The translations under genes and the position numbers were made by a program. Below, in pieces: positions 7,972 through 15,131 of a stretch of 64,000 nucleotides of DNA. Below the pieces are notes generated by a model. The model was given only the letters and a program-made list of their open reading frames with translations, had not been told where the DNA came from and did no database searches. Source of the stretch: Mycolicibacterium anyangense (GTDB taxonomy: Bacteria > Actinomycetota > Actinomycetes > Mycobacteriales > Mycobacteriaceae). The stretch is from NCBI RefSeq assembly GCF_010731855.1, contig NZ_AP022620.1:1178001-1242000 (forward strand), in the 5' to 3' direction. The first letter of the stretch is position 1; each line of letters begins with the position of its first letter.

Positions 7972-10487
7972 GCCGCCCAGTCAAGACCGTCGTCCTCGTC
8001 GGCCACGGCATGGTCGGGCACCGCTTCGTCGAGGCACTGCGGGACCGGGACCGCGAAAATACCTGGCGCATCGTGATTCTCGGTGAGGAGTCGGCAGCCG
8101 CCTACGATCGGGTCGCGTTGTCGTCCTACGTCGACGGTTGGGACCGGGCGGCGCTGGCGCTGCCCGGCAACGAGTACCCGGACGACGATCTGGTCGAACT
8201 CCGGGTCGGAGAGCGCGCCGTCGTCGTCGACCGCGACGCGCGCACCGTCACCACCTCGCTGGGACATGCGCTCGGCTACGACGCGCTCGTGCTGGCGACC
8301 GGGTCGAGTCCGTTCGTCCCGCCGATCCCGGGCCACGACCTGGACCGGTGCTTCGTGTACCGGACCATGGACGACCTCGACGCCATCCGCACGGCGGCGG
8401 ACTCCGCGCCGGGTGCGGCCGGGGTGGTGGTCGGTGGCGGCCTGCTGGGTCTGGAGGCTGCCAATGCCCTGCGCCTGCTCGGATTACGACCGCACATCGT
8501 GGAACGGTCACCCCGGCTGATGCCGCTGCAGGTCGACGAGGGCGGTGGCGCGCTGCTCAATCGGATCGTCACCGGTCTGGGGATCACGGTGCACACCGAG
8601 GTGGCCACCGACACCATCGAGGACACCGGCGGCGCGGCGTCGGTTCAGTTGTCCGACGGCACCCGGATCGATGCCGCCGCAGTGGTATTCGCCGCCGGCG
8701 TGCGCCCGCGTGACGAGCTCGCCCGGGCGATGGATCTGGAGATCGCCGAACGTGGCGGGGTGCTGACCGACACCAGTTGCGCGACCAAGGATCCGCGGGT
8801 GTTCGCCATCGGCGAGGTCGCCGCGGTCGAGGGGCGCTGCTATGGTCTGGTCGCACCGGGCAACGCGATGGCCGAGGTGGTGGCCGACCGGCTACTCGGC
8901 GGCACCGCGGAGTTCCCCGGCGCCGACATGTCGACCAAGCTGAAGCTTCTCGGGGTCGACGTGGCCAGCTTCGGTGACGCCCATGCCAGCACCCCGGGCG
9001 CGCTGGAGGTGGTGCTCAACGACGCCGCAAAGCAGACCTACGCCAAACTGGTTGTCTCCGATGACGTGTCGACACTTCTCGGCGGCATCCTGGTAGGAGA
9101 TGCCAGCGCGTACGGCACGTTGCGGCCGCTGGTGGGGCGTCCGCTGCCCGCCGATCCGGCCGCACTGATCTCACCGGCAGGCGCCCAGATCGGTCCCGGT
9201 GCGCTCCCCGACGATGCCCAGATCTGTTCGTGCAACGCGGTGTCCAAGGGTGCGATCTGCGCCGCCATCGCCTGCGGTGCCCACGACGTGGCGTCGCTCA
9301 AGGCCGCCACCGCGGCGGGAACCTCGTGCGGCAGCTGCGTACCGATGCTCAAGCGGATGCTGGAAGCCGAAGGCGTGGCGACCTCGAAGGCGCTGTGCGA
9401 GCACTTCACCCAGAGCCGTGCCGAACTGTTCGAGATCGTCGAGGCGGTCGGCATCCGCACGTTCTCCGGACTCATCGCCGGGTACGGCACCGGGCGAGGC
9501 TGCGACATCTGCAAACCGGTGGTGGCCTCGATCCTCGCCTCGACGTCGTCGGAGCACATCCTCGACGGCGAGGCGGCCTCGCTGCAGGACACCAATGACC
9601 ATTTCCTGGCCAACATCCAGCGCAACGGCACCTATTCGGTGGTGCCCCGGCTGCCCGGCGGCGAGGTGACGCCGGAGAAGCTGATCGTGATCGGCGAGAT
9701 CGCCCGCGACTTCGGGCTGTACACCAAGATCACCGGCGGCCAGCGCATCGACCTGTTCGGGGCACGCGTCGAACAACTTCCGCTGATCTGGAAAAGGCTG
9801 GTCGATGCCGGCATGGAGTCCGGGCAGGCGTATGGCAAATCGTTGCGCACGGTCAAGAGCTGTGTGGGATCGACGTGGTGCCGCTACGGCGTGCAGGATT
9901 CGGTGGCGATGGCCGTCGATCTCGAGCTGCGCTACCGGGGCCTGCGGGCACCGCACAAGATCAAGATGGGCGTCTCGGGTTGCCAGCGTGAGTGCGCCGA
10001 AGCCCGCGGCAAGGATGTCGGTGTCATCGCCACCGAGAAGGGCTGGAATCTCTACGTCGGCGGTAATGGCGGGGCGACCCCGCGCCACGCCCAGTTGCTC
10101 GCCGGCGACCTCGACTCCGCGACACTGGTCCGCTACATCGACCGCTATCTGATGTTCTACGTCCGCACCGCCGACCGGCTGCAGCGCACCGCGGTCTGGC
10201 AGGAGAGTATCGAGGGCGGCCTGGACCACATTCGGGACGTGGTGTGCGCGGATTCGCTGGGTATCTGCGCCGAGCTCGAGGCGGCCATGGCGCGCCATGT
10301 CGCCGGATACCGCGACGAATGGGCCGGCGTGCTGGCCGACCCGGAGAAACTGTCCCGCTTCGTCTCGTTCGTCAACGAACCCGACCAGCCGGACCCGACG
10401 GTGGCCTTCGACGACAGCGGTCCGCGCAAGGTGCCGCTGTTGCTCGGGATGCCGGACATCGGGAACGTGCCGGAAAAGGCTTCGTAA
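7968..10487 (+). CDS. nirB: Assimilatory nitrite reductase large subunit NirB
   Basis: An 839-residue NAD(P)H-dependent siroheme enzyme reducing nitrite to ammonia. The N-terminal FAD/NAD fold shows VVLVGHGMVG near residue 7 and GVVVGGGLLGLEAANAL near residue 150. A BFD-like [2Fe-2S] domain from about residue 419 has C-S-C and later C-G-S-C. A second half-like BFD repeat retains only GCDIC. The sulfite/nitrite reductase domain follows (LPGGEVTPEKL, TGGQRIDLFG). The siroheme/[4Fe-4S] cysteines are in SCVGSTWCRYG (about residue 630) and SGCQRECAE (about residue 670). The ATG overlaps the narK stop, so translation is coupled. A longer upstream frame would overlap narK and was rejected. Confidence 0.96.
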   Translation: MSRPVKTVVLVGHGMVGHRFVEALRDRDRENTWRIVILGEESAAAYDRVALSSYVDGWDRAALALPGNEYPDDDLVELRVGERAVVVDRDARTVTTSLGHALGYDALVLATGSSPFVPPIPGHDLDRCFVYRTMDDLDAIRTAADSAPGAAGVVVGGGLLGLEAANALRLLGLRPHIVERSPRLMPLQVDEGGGALLNRIVTGLGITVHTEVATDTIEDTGGAASVQLSDGTRIDAAAVVFAAGVRPRDELARAMDLEIAERGGVLTDTSCATKDPRVFAIGEVAAVEGRCYGLVAPGNAMAEVVADRLLGGTAEFPGADMSTKLKLLGVDVASFGDAHASTPGALEVVLNDAAKQTYAKLVVSDDVSTLLGGILVGDASAYGTLRPLVGRPLPADPAALISPAGAQIGPGALPDDAQICSCNAVSKGAICAAIACGAHDVASLKAATAAGTSCGSCVPMLKRMLEAEGVATSKALCEHFTQSRAELFEIVEAVGIRTFSGLIAGYGTGRGCDICKPVVASILASTSSEHILDGEAASLQDTNDHFLANIQRNGTYSVVPRLPGGEVTPEKLIVIGEIARDFGLYTKITGGQRIDLFGARVEQLPLIWKRLVDAGMESGQAYGKSLRTVKSCVGSTWCRYGVQDSVAMAVDLELRYRGLRAPHKIKMGVSGCQRECAEARGKDVGVIATEKGWNLYVGGNGGATPRHAQLLAGDLDSATLVRYIDRYLMFYVRTADRLQRTAVWQESIEGGLDHIRDVVCADSLGICAELEAAMARHVAGYRDEWAGVLADPEKLSRFVSFVNEPDQPDPTVAFDDSGPRKVPLLLGMPDIGNVPEKAS

Positions 10488-10530
10488 CCGGCGCGAAACA
10501 ACGTCCCTCTATCCACGAAGGGTAATGACC

Positions 10531-10896
10531 ATGACGATTCTCGCCGATACCCGCAACGGGCCGGATCTGGGCAGCTGGACGCCGGCCTGCCCACTGGCGT
10601 CGCTGCTGGAGAACAGGGGGGCCGCGGTGCTGCTTCCCGACGGCAGGCAGGTGGCGCTGTTCCGGTTGCCCGGCGACGTGCTGGCCGCGGTGGGCAACAT
10701 CGACCCGATCGGGCGGGCCGCGGTGATGTCGCGGGGCATCGTGGGGGACCGTCGTGGTGAGCCGACCGTCGCCTCACCGCTGCTCAAGCAGGTCTTTTCG
10801 CTGGTCGACGGACGTTGCCTCGATGACGAGCAGTACGCCTTGCCGGTCTACGAAGTCAGGGTGGTCGATGGATTCATCGAAATCCGAAGTCACTGA
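10531..10896 (+). CDS. nirD: Nitrite reductase small subunit NirD
   Basis: A 121-residue Rieske-fold partner of NirB. It contains the small-subunit pattern W-T-P-A-C-P-L, QVALFRLPGDVLAAVGNIDPIGRAAVMSRGIVGD, and SPLLKQVFSLVDGRCLDDEQYALPVYEVRV. The Cys-x-His pairs that bind the cluster in true Rieske proteins are absent, as is normal for NirD, so it is structural rather than redox-active. The ATG at 10531 is preferred over the one at 10525 because GAAGGG at 10517-10522 is then at a proper ribosome-site distance. It lies 43 bases after nirB. Its 3' end overlaps the next gene by 29 bases. Confidence 0.93.
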   Translation: MTILADTRNGPDLGSWTPACPLASLLENRGAAVLLPDGRQVALFRLPGDVLAAVGNIDPIGRAAVMSRGIVGDRRGEPTVASPLLKQVFSLVDGRCLDDEQYALPVYEVRVVDGFIEIRSH

Positions 10897-12013
10897 GCCA
10901 CTGACGGGGTTCACCGTCGGCGTGACCGCCGCTCGGCGCGCCGAGGAGTTCATCGCGCTCCTCCAACGTCGCGGCGCCACCGTTGTGCACGCCCCGGCCA
11001 TCCGGATCGTGCCACTCGTGGACGACATCGAATTGCGCAGCGTCACAGCACAACTCATCGAGCTCGCACCGGACATCGTGGTGGTGACCACCGGGATCGG
11101 GTTCCGCGGCTGGATCGAAGCCGCTCACGGCTGGGATGTGGCCGACGACCTGATCGCCGCGCTGGGCACCACCCGTATCCTGGCCCGCGGCCCCAAGGCT
11201 CGGGGTGCGGTTCGCCAGGCCGGGTTGTGCGAGGAGTGGAGCCCGGACTCCGAATCGTCGGCAGAGGTGCTGGCGCGGCTGCTCGCCGATGGGGTGGAAA
11301 ACCTGCGGGTGGCCGTCCAATTGCACGGTGCGGCAAGCGAATGGGAGCCCGACACTGACATCTGCGACGCACTGGCCAGGGCTGGTGCGCAGATCGTCAA
11401 AGTGCCGGTCTACCGGTGGGAGCAGCCGGCCGACCCCAAACCGATGGACACCCTGATCGGCATGATCGTCGACGGCGAACTGGACGCGGTCAGCTTCACC
11501 AGCGCACCGGCGGTGGCGTCGCTCTTCGAACGGGCCAAGGCGCTCGGCGTCCTGGATGCCCTGGTTGATGCGCTGCGCGCCGAGGTGACGGTGTTCGCGG
11601 TCGGCCCGGTGACCTCCGCGCCGCTGCGCCGGCTCGAGATCGGCACCCGGTCTCCGGAGCGCTACCGTCTCGGTGCTCTCGCGAGGCTGATCACCGACGA
11701 ATTGCCAAAACAGGCAACAGAATTCACCGCAGGTGGGCACCGCATCGCGGTGCGCTCCGGATCGGTGGACGTCGACGGCACGGTCCGGGTGCTGCCGCCG
11801 GCGGCGATGGCGCTGCTGCGCCGTCTGCTCGTCGAGCCCGGGCGCGTGGTGTCGCGCGCCGACCTGTTGACCCAGCTGCCCGGCGGTGGTGAGGACACCC
11901 ACGCGGTAGAGACCGCGATGACCCGGCTGCGCTCGGCCCTGGCCGCCCCCGGTGTGGTCCAGACCGTTGTCAAGCGCGGCTACCGGCTGGCCGTCGATCA
12001 GGAGGCCTCATGA
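10868..12013 (+). CDS. nnaR: NnaR-type regulator: HemD-like domain plus winged helix
   Basis: A 381-residue two-domain protein. Residues about 8-260 look like uroporphyrinogen-III synthase (FTVGVTAARRAEEFIALLQRRG, VVTTGIGFRGWIE, VSFTSAPAVASLFERA, VFAVGPVTSAPLRRLEIGT). Residues about 290-378 form an OmpR/PhoB-type winged helix (LPPAAMALLRRLLVEPGRVVSRADLL, HAVETAMTRLRSAL, VVKRGYRL). This pairing is the hallmark of Rv0260c and of NnaR, which activates nitrate and nitrite assimilation genes with GlnR in M. smegmatis and Streptomyces. The gene starts within the 3' end of nirD and ends with an ATGA overlap into the chelatase gene, so it is inside the operon it probably controls. Whether the HemD part still makes uroporphyrinogen III is not evident. 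Confidence 0.88.
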   Translation: MDSSKSEVTEPLTGFTVGVTAARRAEEFIALLQRRGATVVHAPAIRIVPLVDDIELRSVTAQLIELAPDIVVVTTGIGFRGWIEAAHGWDVADDLIAALGTTRILARGPKARGAVRQAGLCEEWSPDSESSAEVLARLLADGVENLRVAVQLHGAASEWEPDTDICDALARAGAQIVKVPVYRWEQPADPKPMDTLIGMIVDGELDAVSFTSAPAVASLFERAKALGVLDALVDALRAEVTVFAVGPVTSAPLRRLEIGTRSPERYRLGALARLITDELPKQATEFTAGGHRIAVRSGSVDVDGTVRVLPPAAMALLRRLLVEPGRVVSRADLLTQLPGGGEDTHAVETAMTRLRSALAAPGVVQTVVKRGYRLAVDQEAS

Positions 12014-12744
12014 GCCATACCCGTATCCTGGTGGCGCACGGCACCAGGCGCCCGGAGGGCCTTCGGGTGATCAGCGATCTGGCTGCTGCCCTGAGCGATC
12101 GGGTGGGTGAAGTCCTCACCGCCTTCGTCGACGTCCTCGGTCCCAACCCGCGGGAGTTGCTGGCCGGGGTCACCGGTCCGGCCATCCTGGTTCCGGCGTT
12201 CCTGGCGTCTGGCTACCACGTCAACACCGACCTACCGGCGCGGGTGTGCGAGAGCGGGCACCGCGCCGCCACGATCACCGCGGCGCTGGGACCGGATCCG
12301 GTCATCGCCGAGGTGATGCTGGCGCGGCTGCGCGAGGCCGGCTGGGTGCCCGGTGACGCGGTGGTGATGGCCGCCGCCGGATCCTCGGATCCCGCCGCCC
12401 ATCGAGACCTGCAGATCGCGGCGGGCCTGCTCGCCGACCTGGTGGGCGAGGTCCACCTCGGCTTCGTCGCCACCGGCGAACCCCGGGTGGCCGATGTCGT
12501 CGCCGGCCTGCGCCGAAACGGGGGCCGGGTGTTCGTGGCGTCCTACCTGCTGGCGCCGGGAATCTTCCATACCCGGCTGCACGACAGCGGTGCCGACGCG
12601 GTCGCCGCGCCACTGGGCGCGCATCCGATGCTGGTAGAGCTGCTGGCGGCCCGATTCACTGATTCGACGGGGTTGGTGGGACGATTGACCGGTGACTGCC
12701 GAACTGCGCCAGAGCCGAGTGTCAGCGCCGCTTACCGCGGCTGA
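12010..12744 (+). CDS. CbiX/SirB-type sirohydrochlorin chelatase family protein
   Basis: A 244-residue protein with two CbiX-like halves. The first begins RILVAHGTRRPEGLRV, whose His-Gly is the metal/tetrapyrrole motif, followed by VPAFLASGYHVNTDLP. The second contains VVMAAAGSSDPAAHRDLQIAA and VASYLLAPGIFHTRL. Family members insert iron or cobalt into sirohydrochlorin; next to NirB the likely job is making siroheme. Its start overlaps the nnaR stop (ATGA). Its last 53 bases overlap ilvA, and the final roughly 18 residues (TGDCRTAPEPSVSAAYRG) are therefore encoded by ilvA 5' sequence and look like a read-through tail. Confidence 0.85.
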   Translation: MSHTRILVAHGTRRPEGLRVISDLAAALSDRVGEVLTAFVDVLGPNPRELLAGVTGPAILVPAFLASGYHVNTDLPARVCESGHRAATITAALGPDPVIAEVMLARLREAGWVPGDAVVMAAAGSSDPAAHRDLQIAAGLLADLVGEVHLGFVATGEPRVADVVAGLRRNGGRVFVASYLLAPGIFHTRLHDSGADAVAAPLGAHPMLVELLAARFTDSTGLVGRLTGDCRTAPEPSVSAAYRG

Positions 12745-13972
12745 CATCGACGAGGCTGCCCGGCGAATTTCGGACGTGGTCTCCACCAGTCCGCTGCAGT
12801 ACAGCGACCGGCTGTCGGCAGCCACCGGTGCCCAGGTGTACCTCAAGCGCGAGGACCTGCAGCTGGTGCGGTCCTACAAGCTGCGTGGCGCGTTCAACCT
12901 GCTGATGCAGCTCTCCGGCGACGAACTGCGGGCCGGTGTGGTGTGCGCCTCGGCCGGCAACCACGCCCAGGGCTTCGCGCTCGCGTGCCGGTCCATGGGC
13001 GTGCACGGCCGGGTCTACGTGCCGGCCAAGACGCCGAAGCAGAAGCGCGACCGGATCCGTTATCACGGTGGCGATTTCATCGAACTGATCGTTGGCGGCA
13101 AGACCTTCGACCTGGCGGCCGAGGCCGCACTGGAGGACGTCGCGCGCACCGGGGCCACCCTGGTACCGCCGTACGACGACACCCGCACCATGGCCGGCCA
13201 GGGCACCATCGCCGTCGAGATCCTCGACCAGCTGGATGCCGAGCCCGACCTGGTGATCGTCCCGGTCGGGGGTGGCGGCTGTATCTCCGGGATCACCACC
13301 TACCTGGCCGAACGCACCACCAATGCCGCCGTGCTGGGCATCGAACCCGCCGGTGCACCGTCGATGATGGCCGCGCTGGCCGCCGGTGAGCCGGTGGACC
13401 TCGATCACGTCGACCAGTTCGTCGACGGCGCCGCGGTCAGGCGTGCCGGCGATCTGACCTACCGGGCGCTGGCCGCTGCCGGTGACATGGTCTCGGTGAG
13501 CACCGTTGACGAGGGCGCGGTGTGCAGCGCGATGCTCGACCTCTACCAGAACGAGGGGATCATCGCCGAGCCCGCCGGTGCGCTCTCGGTGGCCGGACTG
13601 CTGGAGGCCGACGTGGCCCCCGGCTCCACGGTGGTCTGCCTGATCTCCGGCGGCAACAACGACGTATCGCGGTACGGCGAGATCCTGGAGCGTTCGCTGG
13701 TGCACCGGGGTCTCAAGCACTACTTCCTGGTCGATTTCCCCCAGGAGCCGGGCGCGCTGCGCCGCTTCCTGGACACGGTGCTGGGCCCCAACGACGACAT
13801 CACCCTGTTCGAGTACGTCAAGCGCAACAACCGGGAGACCGGTGAGGCGCTGGTCGGCATCGAGCTGACCTCGGCGAACGACCTGGACGGGCTGGTGCAG
13901 CGGATGACCGATTCCGATGCTCACGTCGAACTGCTGGAGCCCGGCTCACCCACCTATCGCTATTTGACGTAG
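12692..13972 (+). CDS. ilvA: Threonine ammonia-lyase IlvA, biosynthetic
   Basis: A 426-residue PLP enzyme converting threonine to 2-oxobutyrate, the first step of isoleucine synthesis. The PLP lysine is K63 in RSYKLRGAFN. The phosphate-binding glycine loop is PVGGGGCISG, and SAGNHAQGFA and EPAGALSVAGLLEAD are also typical. The C-terminal roughly 90 residues (KHYFLVDFPQEPGALRRFLD...) form an ACT-like regulatory domain for isoleucine feedback. The GTG at 12692 gives a start matching the MSAEL-type N-terminus of mycobacterial IlvA, although it lies inside the chelatase gene. The gene is followed six bases later by a convergent vapC. Confidence 0.96.
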   Translation: MTAELRQSRVSAPLTAADIDEAARRISDVVSTSPLQYSDRLSAATGAQVYLKREDLQLVRSYKLRGAFNLLMQLSGDELRAGVVCASAGNHAQGFALACRSMGVHGRVYVPAKTPKQKRDRIRYHGGDFIELIVGGKTFDLAAEAALEDVARTGATLVPPYDDTRTMAGQGTIAVEILDQLDAEPDLVIVPVGGGGCISGITTYLAERTTNAAVLGIEPAGAPSMMAALAAGEPVDLDHVDQFVDGAAVRRAGDLTYRALAAAGDMVSVSTVDEGAVCSAMLDLYQNEGIIAEPAGALSVAGLLEADVAPGSTVVCLISGGNNDVSRYGEILERSLVHRGLKHYFLVDFPQEPGALRRFLDTVLGPNDDITLFEYVKRNNRETGEALVGIELTSANDLDGLVQRMTDSDAHVELLEPGSPTYRYLT

Positions 13973-13978
13973 CACTCG

Positions 13979-14374
13979 TCAGCGCGGCGCGATGACGGCG
14001 ATGCCGATCGACTCGGCGGCGTGCGCCAACCGGGCGTCGTAGGTGACAAGCGCCCGCAACGCCGGAGCGGTGAGCGCGGCGGCGAGATGGATGGCGTCTA
14101 GCGTTCGTAACGAGGGCGGACCGAGCGAGCCGGCTTCATCGAGCAATCGGTGGGTGAGCGCCACCGTGTCGAGCCGGGCCAGTACGCGGCGGGCGTGTGC
14201 GACGGCATCAAACGAACCACTTCGCCCGATAGCCCGCAGGAGTTCGGTTCTACTCAGCGCGGCGGTGAAGCGAATATCCTGTGGGTGGCCATTCAGATAG
14301 CTCCTGAGCGCCGGGCTTTCAGGTTCGGCGACAACGACTTTGACGAGGGCCGAGGTGTCCAGATACAGCTGCAT
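13979..14374 (-). CDS. vapC: VapC-family PIN-domain toxin
   Basis: A 131-residue PIN endoribonuclease. The acidic metal-binding residues are visible in order: LYLDTSALVKVVVAEPES (first Asp), AALSRTELLRAIGR (Glu), LRTLDAIHLAAAL (Asp) and VTYDARLAHAAESIG (last Asp). Such toxins cleave tRNA or rRNA when released from their antitoxin. The ATG at 14372-14374 overlaps the antitoxin stop by one base and gives the normal VapC length. The longer frame upstream is rejected as arginine-rich antitoxin shadow. In M. tuberculosis the same ilvA-treZ interval also holds a VapBC pair, but here the genes run the other way. Confidence 0.9.
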   Translation of the reverse strand: MQLYLDTSALVKVVVAEPESPALRSYLNGHPQDIRFTAALSRTELLRAIGRSGSFDAVAHARRVLARLDTVALTHRLLDEAGSLGPPSLRTLDAIHLAAALTAPALRALVTYDARLAHAAESIGIAVIAPR

Positions 14375-14640
14375 CACCGTTCCTCGCGGCGCAACTGTTC
14401 CAGCGCTGCCGACCCGTCGACGCCGTAGTCGCCTGCGGGTTCGTCGAGCAACCCGTGGGGCGAGGTAGCCGGAATGACATCGCCGCGCTGTACCAGATCG
14501 TCCCACCCGCTATCGGAGGCAGGGATCAACCGAGCTACCAGCCGACCTCGGACGGCGATCTCGATAGACTCGCCGCTGGCCACCCTCCCGACGTAGCGGC
14601 TCGCGTGCTGGCGCAGTTCACGCAGCCCGATCCGATCCAT
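14374..14640 (-). CDS. vapB: Phd/YefM-type antitoxin VapB
   Basis: An 88-residue antitoxin. The N-terminal IGLRELRQHASRYVGRVASG and SIEIAVRGRLVARLIP match the Phd/YefM DNA-binding fold. The C-terminal, polar and acidic part (GLLDEPAGDYGVDGSAALEQL) would wrap the toxin. The ATG at 14638-14640 is preferred over an upstream TTG. It precedes vapC with a one-base overlap, the usual antitoxin-first order. The two GTGCTAC repeats just upstream are candidate autoregulatory sites. Confidence 0.88.
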   Translation of the reverse strand: MDRIGLRELRQHASRYVGRVASGESIEIAVRGRLVARLIPASDSGWDDLVQRGDVIPATSPHGLLDEPAGDYGVDGSAALEQLRREER

Positions 14641-14657
14641 GTAGCACAAGGTAGCAC
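14641..14657. promoter_or_regulatory. GTGCTAC direct repeats ahead of vapB
   Basis: On the minus strand GTGCTAC occurs twice, three bases apart, filling the 17-base gap between the upstream unknown gene and the vapB ATG. Phd-type antitoxins repress their own promoters through short repeats near the start, so this could be the operator. That role is inferred from position only. Confidence 0.35.
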
Positions 14658-15095
14658 TCAAACGAGGAGTAGGTCACGGTCGTTGGCCCGGAATGTCGGC
14701 TCCAACCGAACCCCCATCTTCCGGGCCGTCTCGCTGAGCACGTCCGACCACCGCCGGTCCTCCGCACTGATGTGGTCATAGCCCGGTCGGGTCAGCAGCA
14801 GTGCCAGCGAACCGCCCCGTGCCGATTCTTCGAGCACCGTGGCCAAACCGCCCAGCAGATTCTCTACGATGGTGTGGTTGGGCCATCGTCCAACCGGCAT
14901 CTGGGTGAGCATCTTGTGCATGCACCGGTCGGGTCCGACAAAACCTACCCACAGCAGGCGCTCGCCAAAGCCCAACGGCCCCATCAGTGCTCGCCATCGA
15001 GCCCGCATATCGGCGGGGGAGTGGATCGGGTCGGTGGCGGATTCGATCGGGGGGATCGGCAGCAGATCGGTCATGCCAACCATGCTCGTCGACAT
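14658..15095 (-). CDS. Conserved hypothetical actinobacterial protein
   Basis: A 145-residue soluble protein with no recognised catalytic motif. Its most distinctive stretches are MRARWRALMGPLGFGERLLWVGFVGPDR, LLLTRPGYDHISAEDRRWSDVL and VRLEPTFRANDRDLLLV. I recall similar unannotated actinobacterial proteins with the LGFGERLLW and TRPG patterns, but no established function. No signal peptide or membrane segment is visible. The ATG at 15093-15095 is one of three in-frame ATGs (others at 15080 and 15074), so the start is uncertain. It lies 36 bases after treZ and 17 before vapB on the same strand. Confidence 0.6.
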   Translation of the reverse strand: MSTSMVGMTDLLPIPPIESATDPIHSPADMRARWRALMGPLGFGERLLWVGFVGPDRCMHKMLTQMPVGRWPNHTIVENLLGGLATVLEESARGGSLALLLTRPGYDHISAEDRRWSDVLSETARKMGVRLEPTFRANDRDLLLV

Positions 15096-15131
15096 TGCCG
15101 CTCGACGATTCCTACTATCCACAGGCACTCG

